64,000 bases of DNA, taken from NCBI RefSeq assembly GCF_014207445.1, contig NZ_JACHEM010000004.1, forward strand, positions 124,001 to 188,000. The letters run 5' to 3'. This DNA is from Streptomyces candidus. GTDB lineage: Bacteria > Actinomycetota > Actinomycetes > Streptomycetales > Streptomycetaceae. Below are positions 1 through 8,675 of this stretch, piece after piece. The position numbers were made by a program, and so were the translations under genes. The notes under the pieces were generated by a model. It was not told the DNA's origin. It searched no databases and worked only from the letters and a program-made list of their open reading frames with translations. Numbering within the stretch: position 1 is the first letter of the stretch; every line of letters begins with the position of its first letter.

Positions 1-338
1 CCGTGGACGGCGACCCCGCCCCCTGCGGCGCCCTCGTCGAACAGACCGCCTACCGCGTCATCCAGGAAGCACTCACCAACGTCCACAAACACGCCCCCGG
101 GGCCAAGACCTGGGTGCGCATCGCCCACCGCGAGGGCACCGAGATCGCCATGCAGATCGAGAACGGCCCCTCCGACACCGACGCCGCCCAGGCCGGCCTC
201 CCCAGCGGCGGCAACGGACTCGTCGGCATGCGCGAACGCGTCCAGACCCTCGGCGGAGTCTTCGTCGCCGGCCCCACCGACCCGGGCGGCTTCCGCGTCT
301 CGGCGGTCCTGCCGGTCAAGGGGCCGGGGGCGGAGTAA
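1..338 (+). CDS. Sensor histidine kinase, C-terminal fragment (cut by window edge)
   Basis: This is the last ~111 codons of a two-component sensor kinase; the 5' part lies outside the window. The visible part is the HATPase_c (ATP-binding) domain: an N-box of the form EALTN..KHAP near the start, then a glycine-rich G2-type stretch (GNGLVGMRERV) and the typical closing GG.F......GGF...A.LP. The Leu-Val-Gly-Met-Arg-Glu-Arg sequence is characteristic of NarL-partner kinases (HisKA_3/HATPase_c), so the partner is presumably a LuxR-type response regulator encoded upstream. It autophosphorylates a histidine that is not visible here. Its 3' end overlaps the convergent PIN-domain gene by 23 bp. Confidence 0.85.
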   Translation, partial: VDGDPAPCGALVEQTAYRVIQEALTNVHKHAPGAKTWVRIAHREGTEIAMQIENGPSDTDAAQAGLPSGGNGLVGMRERVQTLGGVFVAGPTDPGGFRVSAVLPVKGPGAE

Positions 339-759
339 CTCCGCCGTCCGGCCGGAAGCCCTCCCTCAGCATCACCGTGGGCTGCCCGGTGTGCCGCGCG
401 ATCGCCTCGAAGTCACGGTCGCAGTGCAGCAGAGAGAGTCCGGACAGTTCGGCCGCCGCAGCGATGAGGAGGTCGACAGGTCCGGCGCTGCGGTGCTCGC
501 CGTGTTCCACGAGGATCTGCTGGACCTGCCGGGCCCTCCGAAAGGTGCTCTCCGGGACCGGCGCCCAGGCGTAGAAGCCGCTCAGGTACTCCTGCATCTG
601 CCGGTAGTGCACGGCTGACCGTGCGGAGCGCAGAACCTCCAACTCGGTGATCTCGCACATGCCGACCACACCGGAGTCCAGTGCTTCCCCCCACCCCCAG
701 GCGTCCGCGCCGTGCTGCAGGAAGCGCGCCACCGCCGAGGTGTCGACCAGGTACTTCAT
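316..759 (-). CDS. PIN-domain ribonuclease toxin, VapC family
   Basis: A 147-residue single PIN domain, the normal size for a VapC toxin, a Mg2+-dependent RNase that in characterised cases cuts tRNA or rRNA. The acidic catalytic residues are visible: Asp in the N-terminal YLVDTSA, Glu in ITELE, Asp in PVDLLIAA, and Asp in HCDRDFE. A short proline-rich tail follows. Its ATG overlaps the stop of the upstream antitoxin gene by 4 bp (ATGA), so the two are translationally coupled. Expression is expected to be repressed by the antitoxin-toxin complex. The RNA target cannot be told from sequence. Confidence 0.88.
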   Translation of the reverse strand: MKYLVDTSAVARFLQHGADAWGWGEALDSGVVGMCEITELEVLRSARSAVHYRQMQEYLSGFYAWAPVPESTFRRARQVQQILVEHGEHRSAGPVDLLIAAAAELSGLSLLHCDRDFEAIARHTGQPTVMLREGFRPDGGVTPPPAP

Positions 760-1004
760 GCAACGTGCTCCTGGTCGTCCGCTCCGCCGTGGCTCGGACG
801 GTATGCGGCCTTGTCCGTGAGAGCGGCGAGATTCAGCGCCTCTGCGGCCAGGCGTTCCGCGGCCATGCGGGCCTCATGGCGCTTGACCCGGTCACTGACC
901 TCGCGCAGAGCCCGGTTGACGGTGTCCTTCTTGGTCTTCGTGCCGAACGCATCCTGCGCCACCGCCAGTGCGTCCTCATCGATTTCGATCAGCGTCTTGC
1001 CCAA
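756..1004 (-). CDS. VapB-type antitoxin
   Basis: An 82-residue protein directly upstream of and overlapping the PIN toxin, the standard antitoxin-first order. The N-terminal ~40 residues (MGKTLIEIDEDAL...TKKDTVNRALREV) match the VapB ribbon-helix-helix DNA-binding family (DUF2191/VapB). The rest is an Ala/Glu/Arg-rich helix that should wrap the toxin and be protease-sensitive. It neutralises VapC and probably represses its own operon at the AT-rich upstream region with an inverted repeat. Confidence 0.85.
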   Translation of the reverse strand: MGKTLIEIDEDALAVAQDAFGTKTKKDTVNRALREVSDRVKRHEARMAAERLAAEALNLAALTDKAAYRPSHGGADDQEHVA

Positions 1005-1018
1005 GTCCTCACCCCTTC

Positions 1019-1046
1019 ATATATCCAAAATCTTACACGGATACAT
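1019..1046. promoter_or_regulatory. Candidate vapBC operator/promoter region
   Basis: The region just upstream of the antitoxin start is strikingly AT-rich for this genome. It contains an imperfect inverted repeat, ATATCC at 1021-1026 and GGATAC at 1039-1044, separated by an A/T-rich spacer. Type II antitoxins commonly bind such repeats to autoregulate. The assignment is from position and symmetry only. Confidence 0.35.
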
Positions 1047-1130
1047 CGTCGCATTCGTGGGTGGCGATGCGGCATAGTGTTGGGGTCGCCGTCAGCAGCC
1101 TGACGCGATGTCCGATTTAGTCGGCAATAG

Positions 1131-1202
1131 TCCCCCGTGGTGTAATTGGCAGCACTGTGGCTTTTGGTGCCATCTGTTCGGGTTCGAGTCCTGACGGGGG
1201 AG
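1131..1202 (+). tRNA. tRNA-Gln (anticodon UUG)
   Basis: A complete 72-nt cloverleaf can be drawn by hand. The acceptor stem is TCCCCCG/CGGGGGA with discriminator G. The anticodon stem is GTGGC/GCCAT around the loop TTTTGGT, which places UUG in the anticodon position. The T stem is TCGGG/CCTGA around TTCGAGT. The 3' CCA is not encoded. A strong hairpin follows directly at 1215-1245. Confidence 0.96.
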
Positions 1203-1214
1203 CTGTCACCTTTG

Positions 1215-1245
1215 GCGGGTCCCGGCCTCCCCGGTCGGGACCCGC
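1215..1245 (+). terminator. Hairpin terminator after tRNA-Gln
   Basis: A perfect 10-bp inverted repeat (GCGGGTCCCG / CGGGACCCGC) with an 11-nt loop begins 12 nt after the tRNA and is followed by a short T-containing run (CTCGTTTCCC). It probably ends tRNA transcription and separates it from glmU, which starts at 1317. Confidence 0.7.
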
Positions 1246-1316
1246 ACTCGTTTCCCTCCCGTAACCCCCCGGTATCCTGCGGAAGTCCACCCCCGTAGTA
1301 GCCGAAGGGCCCCACT

Positions 1317-2786
1317 GTGAGCGCCAATAACCCGGCAGCCGTCGTCGTCCTCGCAGCGGGTGAGGGCACCCGTATGAAGTCGGCCACCCCGAAGGTCCTG
1401 CACGAGATCAGCGGGCGTTCGCTCGTCGGCCACGTGGTCACCGCCGCCCGCGAGCTGGACCCGGCCGACCTGGTCGTCGTCGTGGGTCACGCCCGCGAGA
1501 AGGTCTCCGCGCACCTCGGCGAGATCGACGCCGAGGCGCACACCGCCGTGCAGGAGCGGCAGCTCGGTACGGGTCATGCCGTACGGATGGGCCTCGAAGC
1601 CCTGGGCGGCAGTCCGTCGGGGACGGTCGTCGTGGTCTGCGGCGACACCCCGCTGCTGACCGGCGAGACGCTGAAGGCGCTGGCCGCCACGCACTCCGCC
1701 GACGGCAACGCCTGCACCGTGCTGACCGCCGAGGTCCCGGACTCGACCGGGTACGGGCGCATCGTGCGGGACGCCGGGACGCAGGCGGTGACCGCGATCG
1801 TCGAGCACAAGGACGCGAGTGACGCCCAGCGGGCGATCCGTGAGATCAACTCCGGTGTCTTCGCCTTCGACGGCGAGCTGCTGGCCGACGCGCTGGGCAA
1901 GGTGCGTACGGACAACAGCCAGGGCGAGGAGTACCTGACCGACGTCCTCGGCATTCTGCGCGAGGCGGGCCACCGGGTGGGGGCGTCGGTGGCCGGCGAC
2001 CACCGCGAGATCCTCGGCATCAACAACCGGGTGCAGCTGGCCGAGGCCCGTCGGCTGCTCAACGCCCGTCTGCTGGAGCGCGCGATGCTCAGCGGTGTCA
2101 GCGTCATCGACCCGCAGTCGACCTTCGTGGACTGCACGGTGACCTTCGGGCAGGACGCGATCGTGCACCCGGGTACTCAGCTGCTGGGTGCGACGCACAT
2201 CGCGGCGGAGGCCGAGGTGGGTCCCAACACCCGGCTGACGGACACCACGGTGGGCATCGGTGCGCGTGTCGACAATACGGTGGCGGTTGCCGCGGAGATC
2301 GGTGCGGCCGCCAACGTGGGTCCGTTCGCGTACTTGCGTCCCGGTACGAAGCTGGGTGTGAAGTCCAAGGTCGGTGCGTACGTCGAGACGAAGAACGCGC
2401 AGATCGGTGAGGGTACGAAGGTGCCGCACCTGTCGTACGTGGGGGACGCGACGATCGGTGACCACAGCAACATCGGTGCGGCGAGCGTGTTCGTGAACTA
2501 CGACGGCGAGACCAAGCACCACACGACGATCGGCTCGCACTGCCGTACCGGTTCGGACAACATGTTTGTGGCTCCTGTCACGGTCGGGGACGGTGCCTAT
2601 ACGGCGGCCGGGTCCGTCATCACGAAGGATGTGCCCGCCGGTTCGCTGGCCGTGGCCCGTGGGCAGCAGCGGAATATCGAGGGCTGGGTGGCTCGTAAGC
2701 GTCCGGGCAGCGCTGCCGCGCAGGCGGCTCAGGCCGCTTCGTCGGAGGTCTCTTCGCAGGCCGAGGGGTCCGACGGCGGAAGCTGA
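1317..2786 (+). CDS. glmU: Bifunctional UDP-GlcNAc pyrophosphorylase / glucosamine-1-phosphate N-acetyltransferase
   Basis: Makes UDP-N-acetylglucosamine, the precursor for peptidoglycan: it acetylates glucosamine-1-phosphate and then transfers UMP. At 489 residues it has the family's usual length. The N-terminal nucleotidyltransferase domain opens with VVVLAAGEGTRMKS...PKVLHEI (residues ~8-30). The C-terminal half is a left-handed beta-helix of hexapeptide repeats, including the acetyltransferase His at about residue 371 in PHLSYVGDATIG and NYDGETK just after. The last ~35 residues are an Ala/Ser/Glu-rich tail. Start is GTG with an AAGGG-like site upstream. prs follows 146 bp downstream, as in mycobacteria. 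Confidence 0.97.
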   Translation: MSANNPAAVVVLAAGEGTRMKSATPKVLHEISGRSLVGHVVTAARELDPADLVVVVGHAREKVSAHLGEIDAEAHTAVQERQLGTGHAVRMGLEALGGSPSGTVVVVCGDTPLLTGETLKALAATHSADGNACTVLTAEVPDSTGYGRIVRDAGTQAVTAIVEHKDASDAQRAIREINSGVFAFDGELLADALGKVRTDNSQGEEYLTDVLGILREAGHRVGASVAGDHREILGINNRVQLAEARRLLNARLLERAMLSGVSVIDPQSTFVDCTVTFGQDAIVHPGTQLLGATHIAAEAEVGPNTRLTDTTVGIGARVDNTVAVAAEIGAAANVGPFAYLRPGTKLGVKSKVGAYVETKNAQIGEGTKVPHLSYVGDATIGDHSNIGAASVFVNYDGETKHHTTIGSHCRTGSDNMFVAPVTVGDGAYTAAGSVITKDVPAGSLAVARGQQRNIEGWVARKRPGSAAAQAAQAASSEVSSQAEGSDGGS

Positions 2787-2932
2787 CCGGAAACGGGTGC
2801 GTCGTTCTCGGCGTACCGTGATAGGTGCACGAATATTCGGCTGGCTCGTCCTGCGTGACTCATCCGCGGTTCTTCGCGGGGCGTTCGCGCGCGAGTGCGG
2901 CGGCAATGAATCACGTCCGAGGAGACAGTGCT

Positions 2933-3907
2933 GTGACCGGGATCAAGACGACCGGCGAGAAGAAGATGATGCTCTTCTCCGGCCGCGCCCACCCCGAGCT
3001 GGCCGAGGAGGTCGCGCACCAGCTGGGTGTCGGCCTGGTGCCGACGAAGGCCTTCGACTTCGCCAATGGTGAGATCTACGTCCGCTACCAGGAGTCGGCG
3101 CGTGGCGCGGACTGCTTCCTGATCCAGAGCCACACGGCTCCGATCAACAAGTGGATCATGGAGCAGCTGATCATGCTGGACGCCCTGAAGCGGGCTTCCG
3201 CGCGCAGCATCACCGTGGTCGTTCCGTCCTACGGGTATGCCCGTCAGGACAAGAAGCACCGTGGTCGCGAGCCGATCTCGGCGCGTCTGATCGCCGACCT
3301 GATGAAGACGGCCGGTGCCGACCGCATCGTCACGGTCGATCTGCACACCGATCAGATCCAGGGGTTCTTCGACGGCCCGGTCGACCACCTGTTCGCGCTG
3401 CCGGTTCTCGCGGACTACGTGGGTGCGAAGGTGGACCGTTCGAAGCTGACGATCGTTTCTCCGGACGCGGGCCGGGTGCGGGTGGCCGACCGTTGGTGCG
3501 ACCGTCTGGACGCGCCGCTGGCGATCGTGCACAAGCGTCGTGACAAGGACGTCGCCAATCAGGTGACCGTTCATGAGGTCGTGGGTGTCGTGAAGGACCG
3601 CGTGTGTGTCCTGGTCGACGACATGATCGACACGGGTGGCACGATCTGTGCCGCTGCCGACGCGCTGTTCGAGAACGGTGCGGCGGAGGTCATCGTGACG
3701 GCCACTCACGGCATCCTGTCGGGTCCGGCGGCGGACCGTCTGAAGAACTCGAAGGTGAGCGAGTTCGTGTTCACGGACACGCTGCCGACGCCGGGCGAGC
3801 TTGAGCTCGACAAGATCACGGTGCTGTCGATCGCGCCGACGATCGCGCGTGCGCTGCGCGAGGTGTTCGAGGACGGTTCGGTGACGAGCCTCTTCGAGGA
3901 GCAGTAG
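2933..3907 (+). CDS. prs: Ribose-phosphate pyrophosphokinase (PRPP synthetase)
   Basis: Converts ribose-5-phosphate and ATP to PRPP for nucleotide, His and Trp synthesis. The 324-residue product carries FSGRAHPELAEEVA at the N-terminus, the catalytic flexible-loop region GYARQDKKHRGREPIS and the PRPP-binding loop VDDMIDTGGT near residue 225. The frame is open further upstream, but GTG at 2933 is chosen because a GAGGAGA ribosome-binding site sits ~7 nt before it and homologues start here. It lies between glmU and rplY, a conserved actinobacterial order, and is followed by a clear terminator hairpin. Confidence 0.96.
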   Translation: MTGIKTTGEKKMMLFSGRAHPELAEEVAHQLGVGLVPTKAFDFANGEIYVRYQESARGADCFLIQSHTAPINKWIMEQLIMLDALKRASARSITVVVPSYGYARQDKKHRGREPISARLIADLMKTAGADRIVTVDLHTDQIQGFFDGPVDHLFALPVLADYVGAKVDRSKLTIVSPDAGRVRVADRWCDRLDAPLAIVHKRRDKDVANQVTVHEVVGVVKDRVCVLVDDMIDTGGTICAAADALFENGAAEVIVTATHGILSGPAADRLKNSKVSEFVFTDTLPTPGELELDKITVLSIAPTIARALREVFEDGSVTSLFEEQ

Positions 3908-3966
3908 TCGGCGGTTGTCCGTGGTGCGTGGTCCTGAGGGCCGGCGGGCAGTGGTCGTAGCGCGTG

Positions 3967-3998
3967 CGGGGCCGTCACCCGGTGGGGTGGCGGCCCCG
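3967..3998 (+). terminator. Terminator hairpin after prs
   Basis: Inverted repeat CGGGGCCG (3967-3974) / CGGCCCCG (3991-3998), extended inward by TCACCC/GGGTGG pairing, 60 bp after the prs stop. There is no U-run, as is usual for Streptomyces terminators. The remainder of the 3908-4206 gap should hold the rplY promoter, which I cannot place precisely. Confidence 0.6.
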
Positions 3999-4206
3999 TG
4001 TCGTGTGTGGTCGGGGGGGTGTGGTGATCCAATTGGGCGGCTCGTGATGTGCCGGGTAGACTGCCCGGGTTGCTCGGCGAGGGAGGCTCGCGGGCCGGTG
4101 TTCCGGTCTCTTGGGGTTCTCCGTTATCGACGCGCTCTTCGTAGCAGGCCGCTCGTGTGGCCGGGTGACCGTTTCCGTTTTTCGTCATCCCACGAGGAGT
4201 GCAGTC

Positions 4207-4791
4207 ATGGCTGAGGTCAAGCTCACCGCTGAGGTCCGTACCGAGTTCGGCAAGGGCGCTGCCCGCCAGACCCGTCGCGCCAACAAGGTTCCGGCCGTCA
4301 TCTACGGTCACGGTGCCGACACCGTGCACATCACGCTGCCGGGTCACGAGCTGATGATGGCGCTCAAGACCAGCAACGCCCTGCTGAACCTGGACATCGA
4401 GGGTCGCAGCGAGCTGGTCATCCCCAAGGCTGTTCAGCGTGACGCCATCAAGCGCACCATCACGCACGTCGACCTTCTTGCGGTGAAGAAGGGCGAGAAG
4501 GTCACCGTCGAGGTCTCCGTGCTGTCCGAGGGCGACCTGGCGCCGGGCGGCAACCTGCTGGAGAACGTGCTCAACACGATCTCCGTCGAGACCGAGGCCA
4601 CGCACATCCCCGAGTCGGTCACCGTCTCGGTGCAGGGTCTGGACGCCGGTGACGCGATCCACGCCAAGGACATCACGCTGCCCGAGGGCACGACGCTGGT
4701 GACCGACCCCGACGCCATCGTCATCCAGGTCGTCTCCGCGCAGGTCGAGGAGCCGACGGACGCCGAGGGTGCCGAGGGCGCCGAGGCCTGA
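4207..4791 (+). CDS. rplY: 50S ribosomal protein L25 / general stress protein Ctc
   Basis: A 194-residue member of the long (CTC) form of L25, which binds 5S rRNA. The N-terminal L25 domain (AEVKLTAEVRTEFGKGAARQTRRANKVPAVIYGHG) is followed by a C-terminal TL5-type beta domain and an acidic Glu/Ala tail (EEPTDAEGAEGAEA). ATG at 4207 is preceded by GAGGAG (CACGAGGAGTGCAGTCATG), so this start is favoured over in-frame upstream codons. pth follows 159 bp downstream with a hairpin in between, so the two may be separately terminated. Confidence 0.95.
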   Translation: MAEVKLTAEVRTEFGKGAARQTRRANKVPAVIYGHGADTVHITLPGHELMMALKTSNALLNLDIEGRSELVIPKAVQRDAIKRTITHVDLLAVKKGEKVTVEVSVLSEGDLAPGGNLLENVLNTISVETEATHIPESVTVSVQGLDAGDAIHAKDITLPEGTTLVTDPDAIVIQVVSAQVEEPTDAEGAEGAEA

Positions 4792-4863
4792 GCCTCGTAG
4801 CCGGCGGGGCCCTGTGCCTCGCGGTGGGCGGGGCCCGGTGCCTTGTCGCTCACGTTTTTCGCG

Positions 4864-4907
4864 GTCAGCCGCCGTTCCGTGCCGCAGGGTACGGGGCGGC
4901 GGCTGAC
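4864..4907 (+). terminator. Hairpin between rplY and pth
   Basis: An 11-bp perfect inverted repeat, GTCAGCCGCCG (4864-4874) and CGGCGGCTGAC (4897-4907), lies just after an ACGTTTTTC run. Its position ~73 bp after rplY suits a terminator or attenuator ahead of pth. Confidence 0.5.
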
Positions 4908-4950
4908 GCGTGTGTACGGACTCGTAGGTGCACGCAGGTATGAAGGAGCC

Positions 4951-5565
4951 ATGCAGATGACGACGCCTCCCGCCGTTCCGGACCCGTCGGCCCCCTGGCT
5001 GGTCGTGGGTCTGGGCAATCCCGGTCCGGAGTACGCGGCGAACCGGCACAACGTGGGGTGGATGGTCGCCGACCTCCTGGCCTCCCGGATCGGCGGCAAG
5101 TTCAAGTCGCACAAGGCGCGTGCGCAGGTGCTGGAGGGGCGGATCGGTCCGCCCGGTCCGTACAACCGGCGTGTCGTGCTGGCGAAGCCGTTGTCGTACA
5201 TGAACCTGTCGGGCGGGCCGGTGACGGCGTTGCGCGACTTCTACAAGGTGCCGACGGCGAACGTGGTCGCGATCCACGACGAGCTGGACATCGACTACGG
5301 CGTGCTGCGGCTGAAGTTCGGTGGCGGCGACAACGGTCACAACGGGTTGAAGTCGATGACGAAGTCGATGGGGCCGGAGTACCACCGGGTGCGTTTCGGT
5401 ATCGGGCGTCCGCCGGGCCGGATGCAGGTCGCGGACTTCGTGCTGAAGGACTTCTCGTCGGCGGAGAAGAAGGAGCTTGACTACTTCGTGGACCGGGCGT
5501 CGGACGCGGTGGAGGCGCTGGTGATCGAGGGCCTGGAGCGGGCGCAGTCGACGTACAACTCGTGA
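4951..5565 (+). CDS. pth: Peptidyl-tRNA hydrolase
   Basis: Releases tRNA from prematurely dropped peptidyl-tRNA. At 204 residues it is of usual size. The signature [21 protein letters not shown] holds the conserved Asn and the catalytic His, followed by [13 protein letters not shown], the catalytic-Asp region [10 protein letters not shown] and the [12 protein letters not shown] loop. ATG at 4951 is preceded by GAAGGAG, which decides it over earlier in-frame codons; a second ATG lies two codons later. It is the last gene of the glmU-prs-rplY-pth group and is followed by a strong bidirectional terminator facing ppc. Confidence 0.96.
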   Translation: MQMTTPPAVPDPSAPWLVVGLGNPGPEYAANRHNVGWMVADLLASRIGGKFKSHKARAQVLEGRIGPPGPYNRRVVLAKPLSYMNLSGGPVTALRDFYKVPTANVVAIHDELDIDYGVLRLKFGGGDNGHNGLKSMTKSMGPEYHRVRFGIGRPPGRMQVADFVLKDFSSAEKKELDYFVDRASDAVEALVIEGLERAQSTYNS

Positions 5566-5595
5566 GCGCGCCGGGTGCGCGGTGACGGGTGACGG

Positions 5596-5635
5596 GTGAG
5601 GGGCACCGCCGGCGGCTGCCGGTGGTGCCCCTCAC
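5596..5635. terminator. Bidirectional terminator between pth and ppc
   Basis: A perfect 12-bp inverted repeat GTGAGGGGCACC / GGTGCCCCTCAC with a GC-rich, partly self-pairing loop lies between two converging genes. It can serve pth on the plus strand and ppc on the minus strand. Confidence 0.75.
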
Positions 5636-5712
5636 GACTGTCGGCTCACGTGTGCGCGGGCACGTGGCGGTCGCTCGCGTGTGTCGACTTGTCTACGGTC
5701 TCGTCTGCACCG

Positions 5713-8445
5713 TCAGCCGGTGTTGCGCAGTCCGGCCGCCACCCCGTTGACGGTGAGCAGCAGTGCCCGCGACAGCAGCGGGTCGGGTTCCTCGCCTGCG
5801 GCGGCCGCGTCGCGCTGGCGCTTGAGGAGGGCCACCTGGAGGTAGGAGATCGGGTCCAGGTAGGCGTCGCGGATGGCGAAGGTCTGCTGGAGGACGGGGT
5901 TGGTGTCCAGCAGTTCGCTGCCGCCGGTGATCCTGAGGACCTCCTGGACGGTGAGCGCGTGCTCGGCCTCGATGGTGTCGAAGACGTGCTTGAGCTCGTC
6001 GGATACGAGTGTGTCGACATAGTGACGTGCGATGCGCAGGTCGGTCTTCGCGAGCGTCATCTCCACGTTGGAGAGGAAGTTGCGGAAGAAGTGCCAGTGC
6101 GCGTGCATCTCCTCCAGGACGCTCTCCAGTCCCGCCTCGCGGAGCGCCTTGAGGCCGGAGCCGACGCCGAACCAGCCGGGCACGATCTGCCGGGACTGGG
6201 TCCAGCCGAACACCCACGGGATGGCCCGCAGGCCGTCGAGGGAGACGCCCGAGCCGGGGCGGCGGGAGGGGCGCGAGCCCAGGTGCAGGTCGGCGAGCTG
6301 GTCGACGGGGGTCGAGGCGAGGAAGTACGTCGGCAGGTCCGGGTCCTCGACGAGCTTGCGGTACGCGGTGTGGGCGGCCTCGGACACGGTGTCCATGGCG
6401 GCGTCCCAGCGGGCGAGGGCCTCGTCGGACTGGCGGGGCGCGGTGTGCAGGGCGGATGCCTGAAGCGTGGCGGCGACCGTCAGTTCCAGGTTCTCCCTGG
6501 CCAGGGACGGCACGAGGTACTTGTCGGAGATGACTTCGCCCTGTTCGGTCACCTTGATCTCGCCTTCCAGCGTGCCCCACGGCTGCGCGAGGATCGCGTC
6601 GTGCGAGGGGCCGCCGCCGCGGCCGACGGTGCCGCCGCGGCCGTGGAAGAGGCGCAGGCGCACGCCGTAGCGGTGGGCGACGTCGCGCAGGCGGCGCTGT
6701 GCGCGGTGGATCTCCCACTGGGAGGTGGTGATGCCGCCGAACTTGGAGGAGTCCGAGTAGCCGAGCATGACCTCCTGCACGTCACCGCGCAGGGAGACGA
6801 GGCGACGGTAGGAGGGGTCGGCGAGCATCTCGTCGAGGATGACGTCGGCGGCCCGCAGCTCGTCGGTCGTCTCCAGCAGCGGGACGATGCCGATCTTCGC
6901 CCAGCCGGCGTGCAGGTCGAGCAGTCCGGCTTCGCGGGCGAGGACGGCGGCGGCGAAGACGTCGTCGGCGCCCTGGCACATGGAGATGATGTACGACTCG
7001 ATGACTTCCGGTCCGAAGCGCTCCAGTGCTTCCCTGACGGTGAGGAACACCCCGAGGGTCTTCTCCCCGGCGGCGTCCAGTGGTGCGGGTACCGGGGCGA
7101 GCGGGCGCCGCGACCTGAGTTCCTTGGCGAGGAGCTTCTGCCGGTACTCGCGCGGCATGTCCGCGTAGCGCCAGGATTCCTCCCCGAGCCGGTCGAAGAG
7201 CTGGCCGAGCGCGTGGTGGTGGGCGTCGGCGTGTTCGCGGACGTCCATGGTGGCGAGCTGGAGGCCGAAGGCGGCGAGGGTGCGGATGGTGCGGTCCATC
7301 CGGCCGTCGGCGAAGAGGCCGCCGCGGTGCTCGCGCAGCGAGGTCTGGATGAGGGTCAGGTCCTCGATGAGCTGGCTGGTGCCGAGGTAGTCGCAGCCGG
7401 GCTTGTGGGCGGTGCCCCTGGCGAGGCGTTCGCGGGTGTTGACGAGCTTCTGCCGGATGCAGGTGGCCTTGAGCCGGTAGGGCTCCTCGGCGTTGAGGCG
7501 CTTGTAGCGGGGGCTGATCTCCGGGAGGCGTTCCAGGTCGGCCCTGAGGGACTCCAGCAGTTCGTCGGTGGCCCCGGCGTAGCGGATGGAGTTGGAGAGC
7601 TGTCCGCGCAGCTGGTCGATGAGTTCCAGGGCGTCGGTGATGCCGTGCTCGTGCTGGAGGATGAGGACGTCCCAGGTGACGGCGGGGGTGACGTTGGGGT
7701 TGCCGTCCCGGTCGCCGCCGATCCAGGTGCCGAAGGTGAGCGGGCGGGTGCCGGGCGGGATTTCGACGCCGAGCCGTCCCAGTTCGGCGGCGAGGTCCTC
7801 CAGTACGTCTCCGACGGCGTTCGCGTGCAGCTCGTCGAGGTAGTAGATGGCGTTGCGGGCCTCGTCGGCGGGCTCGGGCCGTACGACGCGGAGTTCGTCG
7901 GTCTGCCAGATGAGGTCGATGGACTCGGCGAGCCGCAGGTCGTGCCGTCGCCGGTCGGAGGCGATGACCGGGGTCTCCAGGAGTTCGGCGATGCGGCGCA
8001 GCTTGTTGAGTACGGAGCGCCGGGCGGCCTCGGTGGGGTGGGCGGTGAAGACCGGTCGGACGTTCAGGTTCTTGACGGTCTGCTTGAGGTGCTCGGGGTC
8101 GGCGTCCTTGAGCAGGTCGGCGGTGCGGGCCAGCAGTCCGCCCTCGGCCGCGCGCAGTTCGCGCATCTCGCGTCCGCGGTGCACCTGTTCCGTCACGTTG
8201 GCCAGGTGGAAGTAGGTGGAGAAGGCGCGCACGAGGCGTGCGGCGGTCTCCAGGTCCGTGTCGCCCAGCAGCTCTGCTGCCGCTTCGCCGTCGGTGCGGG
8301 TGAGGGCCCGGACCCGTTCGACGAGCTCCAGGAGTTCGGGGCCCTCCTGGCGTACGAGGGTCTCGCCGAGGAGATCGCCGAGGCGGCGGATGTCGGCACG
8401 CAGTTCGGGGCTGCTGTGCGGGGTCGTCTGGTCGGCACTGCTCAC
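5713..8445 (-). CDS. ppc: Phosphoenolpyruvate carboxylase
   Basis: Carboxylates PEP with bicarbonate to oxaloacetate, replenishing the TCA cycle. The 910-residue length is typical. The catalytic His136 lies in [19 protein letters not shown]. Further signatures are [11 protein letters not shown], the lysine-containing [32 protein letters not shown] and the conserved C-terminal end GLRNTG, which is needed for activity in the family. Translation starts at GTG with AAGGAG 8 nt upstream. The gene is divergent from the desaturase, and the shared 230-bp region is rich in inverted repeats. Confidence 0.97.
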   Translation of the reverse strand: MSSADQTTPHSSPELRADIRRLGDLLGETLVRQEGPELLELVERVRALTRTDGEAAAELLGDTDLETAARLVRAFSTYFHLANVTEQVHRGREMRELRAAEGGLLARTADLLKDADPEHLKQTVKNLNVRPVFTAHPTEAARRSVLNKLRRIAELLETPVIASDRRRHDLRLAESIDLIWQTDELRVVRPEPADEARNAIYYLDELHANAVGDVLEDLAAELGRLGVEIPPGTRPLTFGTWIGGDRDGNPNVTPAVTWDVLILQHEHGITDALELIDQLRGQLSNSIRYAGATDELLESLRADLERLPEISPRYKRLNAEEPYRLKATCIRQKLVNTRERLARGTAHKPGCDYLGTSQLIEDLTLIQTSLREHRGGLFADGRMDRTIRTLAAFGLQLATMDVREHADAHHHALGQLFDRLGEESWRYADMPREYRQKLLAKELRSRRPLAPVPAPLDAAGEKTLGVFLTVREALERFGPEVIESYIISMCQGADDVFAAAVLAREAGLLDLHAGWAKIGIVPLLETTDELRAADVILDEMLADPSYRRLVSLRGDVQEVMLGYSDSSKFGGITTSQWEIHRAQRRLRDVAHRYGVRLRLFHGRGGTVGRGGGPSHDAILAQPWGTLEGEIKVTEQGEVISDKYLVPSLARENLELTVAATLQASALHTAPRQSDEALARWDAAMDTVSEAAHTAYRKLVEDPDLPTYFLASTPVDQLADLHLGSRPSRRPGSGVSLDGLRAIPWVFGWTQSRQIVPGWFGVGSGLKALREAGLESVLEEMHAHWHFFRNFLSNVEMTLAKTDLRIARHYVDTLVSDELKHVFDTIEAEHALTVQEVLRITGGSELLDTNPVLQQTFAIRDAYLDPISYLQVALLKRQRDAAAAGEEPDPLLSRALLLTVNGVAAGLRNTG

Positions 8446-8516
8446 AGGTGCGGCTCCTTGCAGTGGGGAAACGCGTCAGGCAGGAACTCGGACCGCGCTG
8501 TCCGACTCGGCCCAGG

Positions 8517-8532
8517 ATATGTGCCCCCATAT
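8517..8532. promoter_or_regulatory. Inverted repeat upstream of ppc
   Basis: ATATG-n6-CATAT is a perfect 5-bp dyad centred about 80 bp upstream of the ppc start. Its A/T arms stand out against the local GC background. It may be an operator for ppc; no regulator is identified. Confidence 0.3.
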
Positions 8533-8576
8533 TCGGGTACTCGGCGGCCTCGTACAGCGGGCCTCACCGCTGTCAT

Positions 8577-8640
8577 ACTTACGAAGCCGTAGGTTACGGA
8601 ACCGTAGCCAGGTAACCCGTACCTGGTGACCCGTATCCGC
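8577..8640. promoter_or_regulatory. Clustered palindromes: candidate operators for the desaturase-tetR operon
   Basis: Three adjoining symmetric elements precede the desaturase: TACGAAGCCGTA (8580-8591), TACGGAACCGTA (8595-8606), and CCAGGT-n7-ACCTGG (8608-8626). The first two fit TACGRARCCGTA and are spaced 15 bp apart. A direct repeat GGTRACCCGTA occurs at 8611-8621 and 8625-8635. The TetR protein encoded by the downstream overlapping gene is the most economical candidate to bind here. Confidence 0.5.
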
Positions 8641-8675
8641 GGCTCATCTCGCAGTCCTCACCCCCAGGGGATCTC

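Noticed and set aside
1131..1202. tRNA-Gln as an integrative-element attachment site
   Set aside because: No integrase, excisionase or repeated tRNA 3' end is present nearby.
5596..8592. Open frame of ~998 codons antisense to ppc
   Set aside because: A by-product of GC-rich third positions on the coding strand. No start signal, no family motif and the sense gene is complete.
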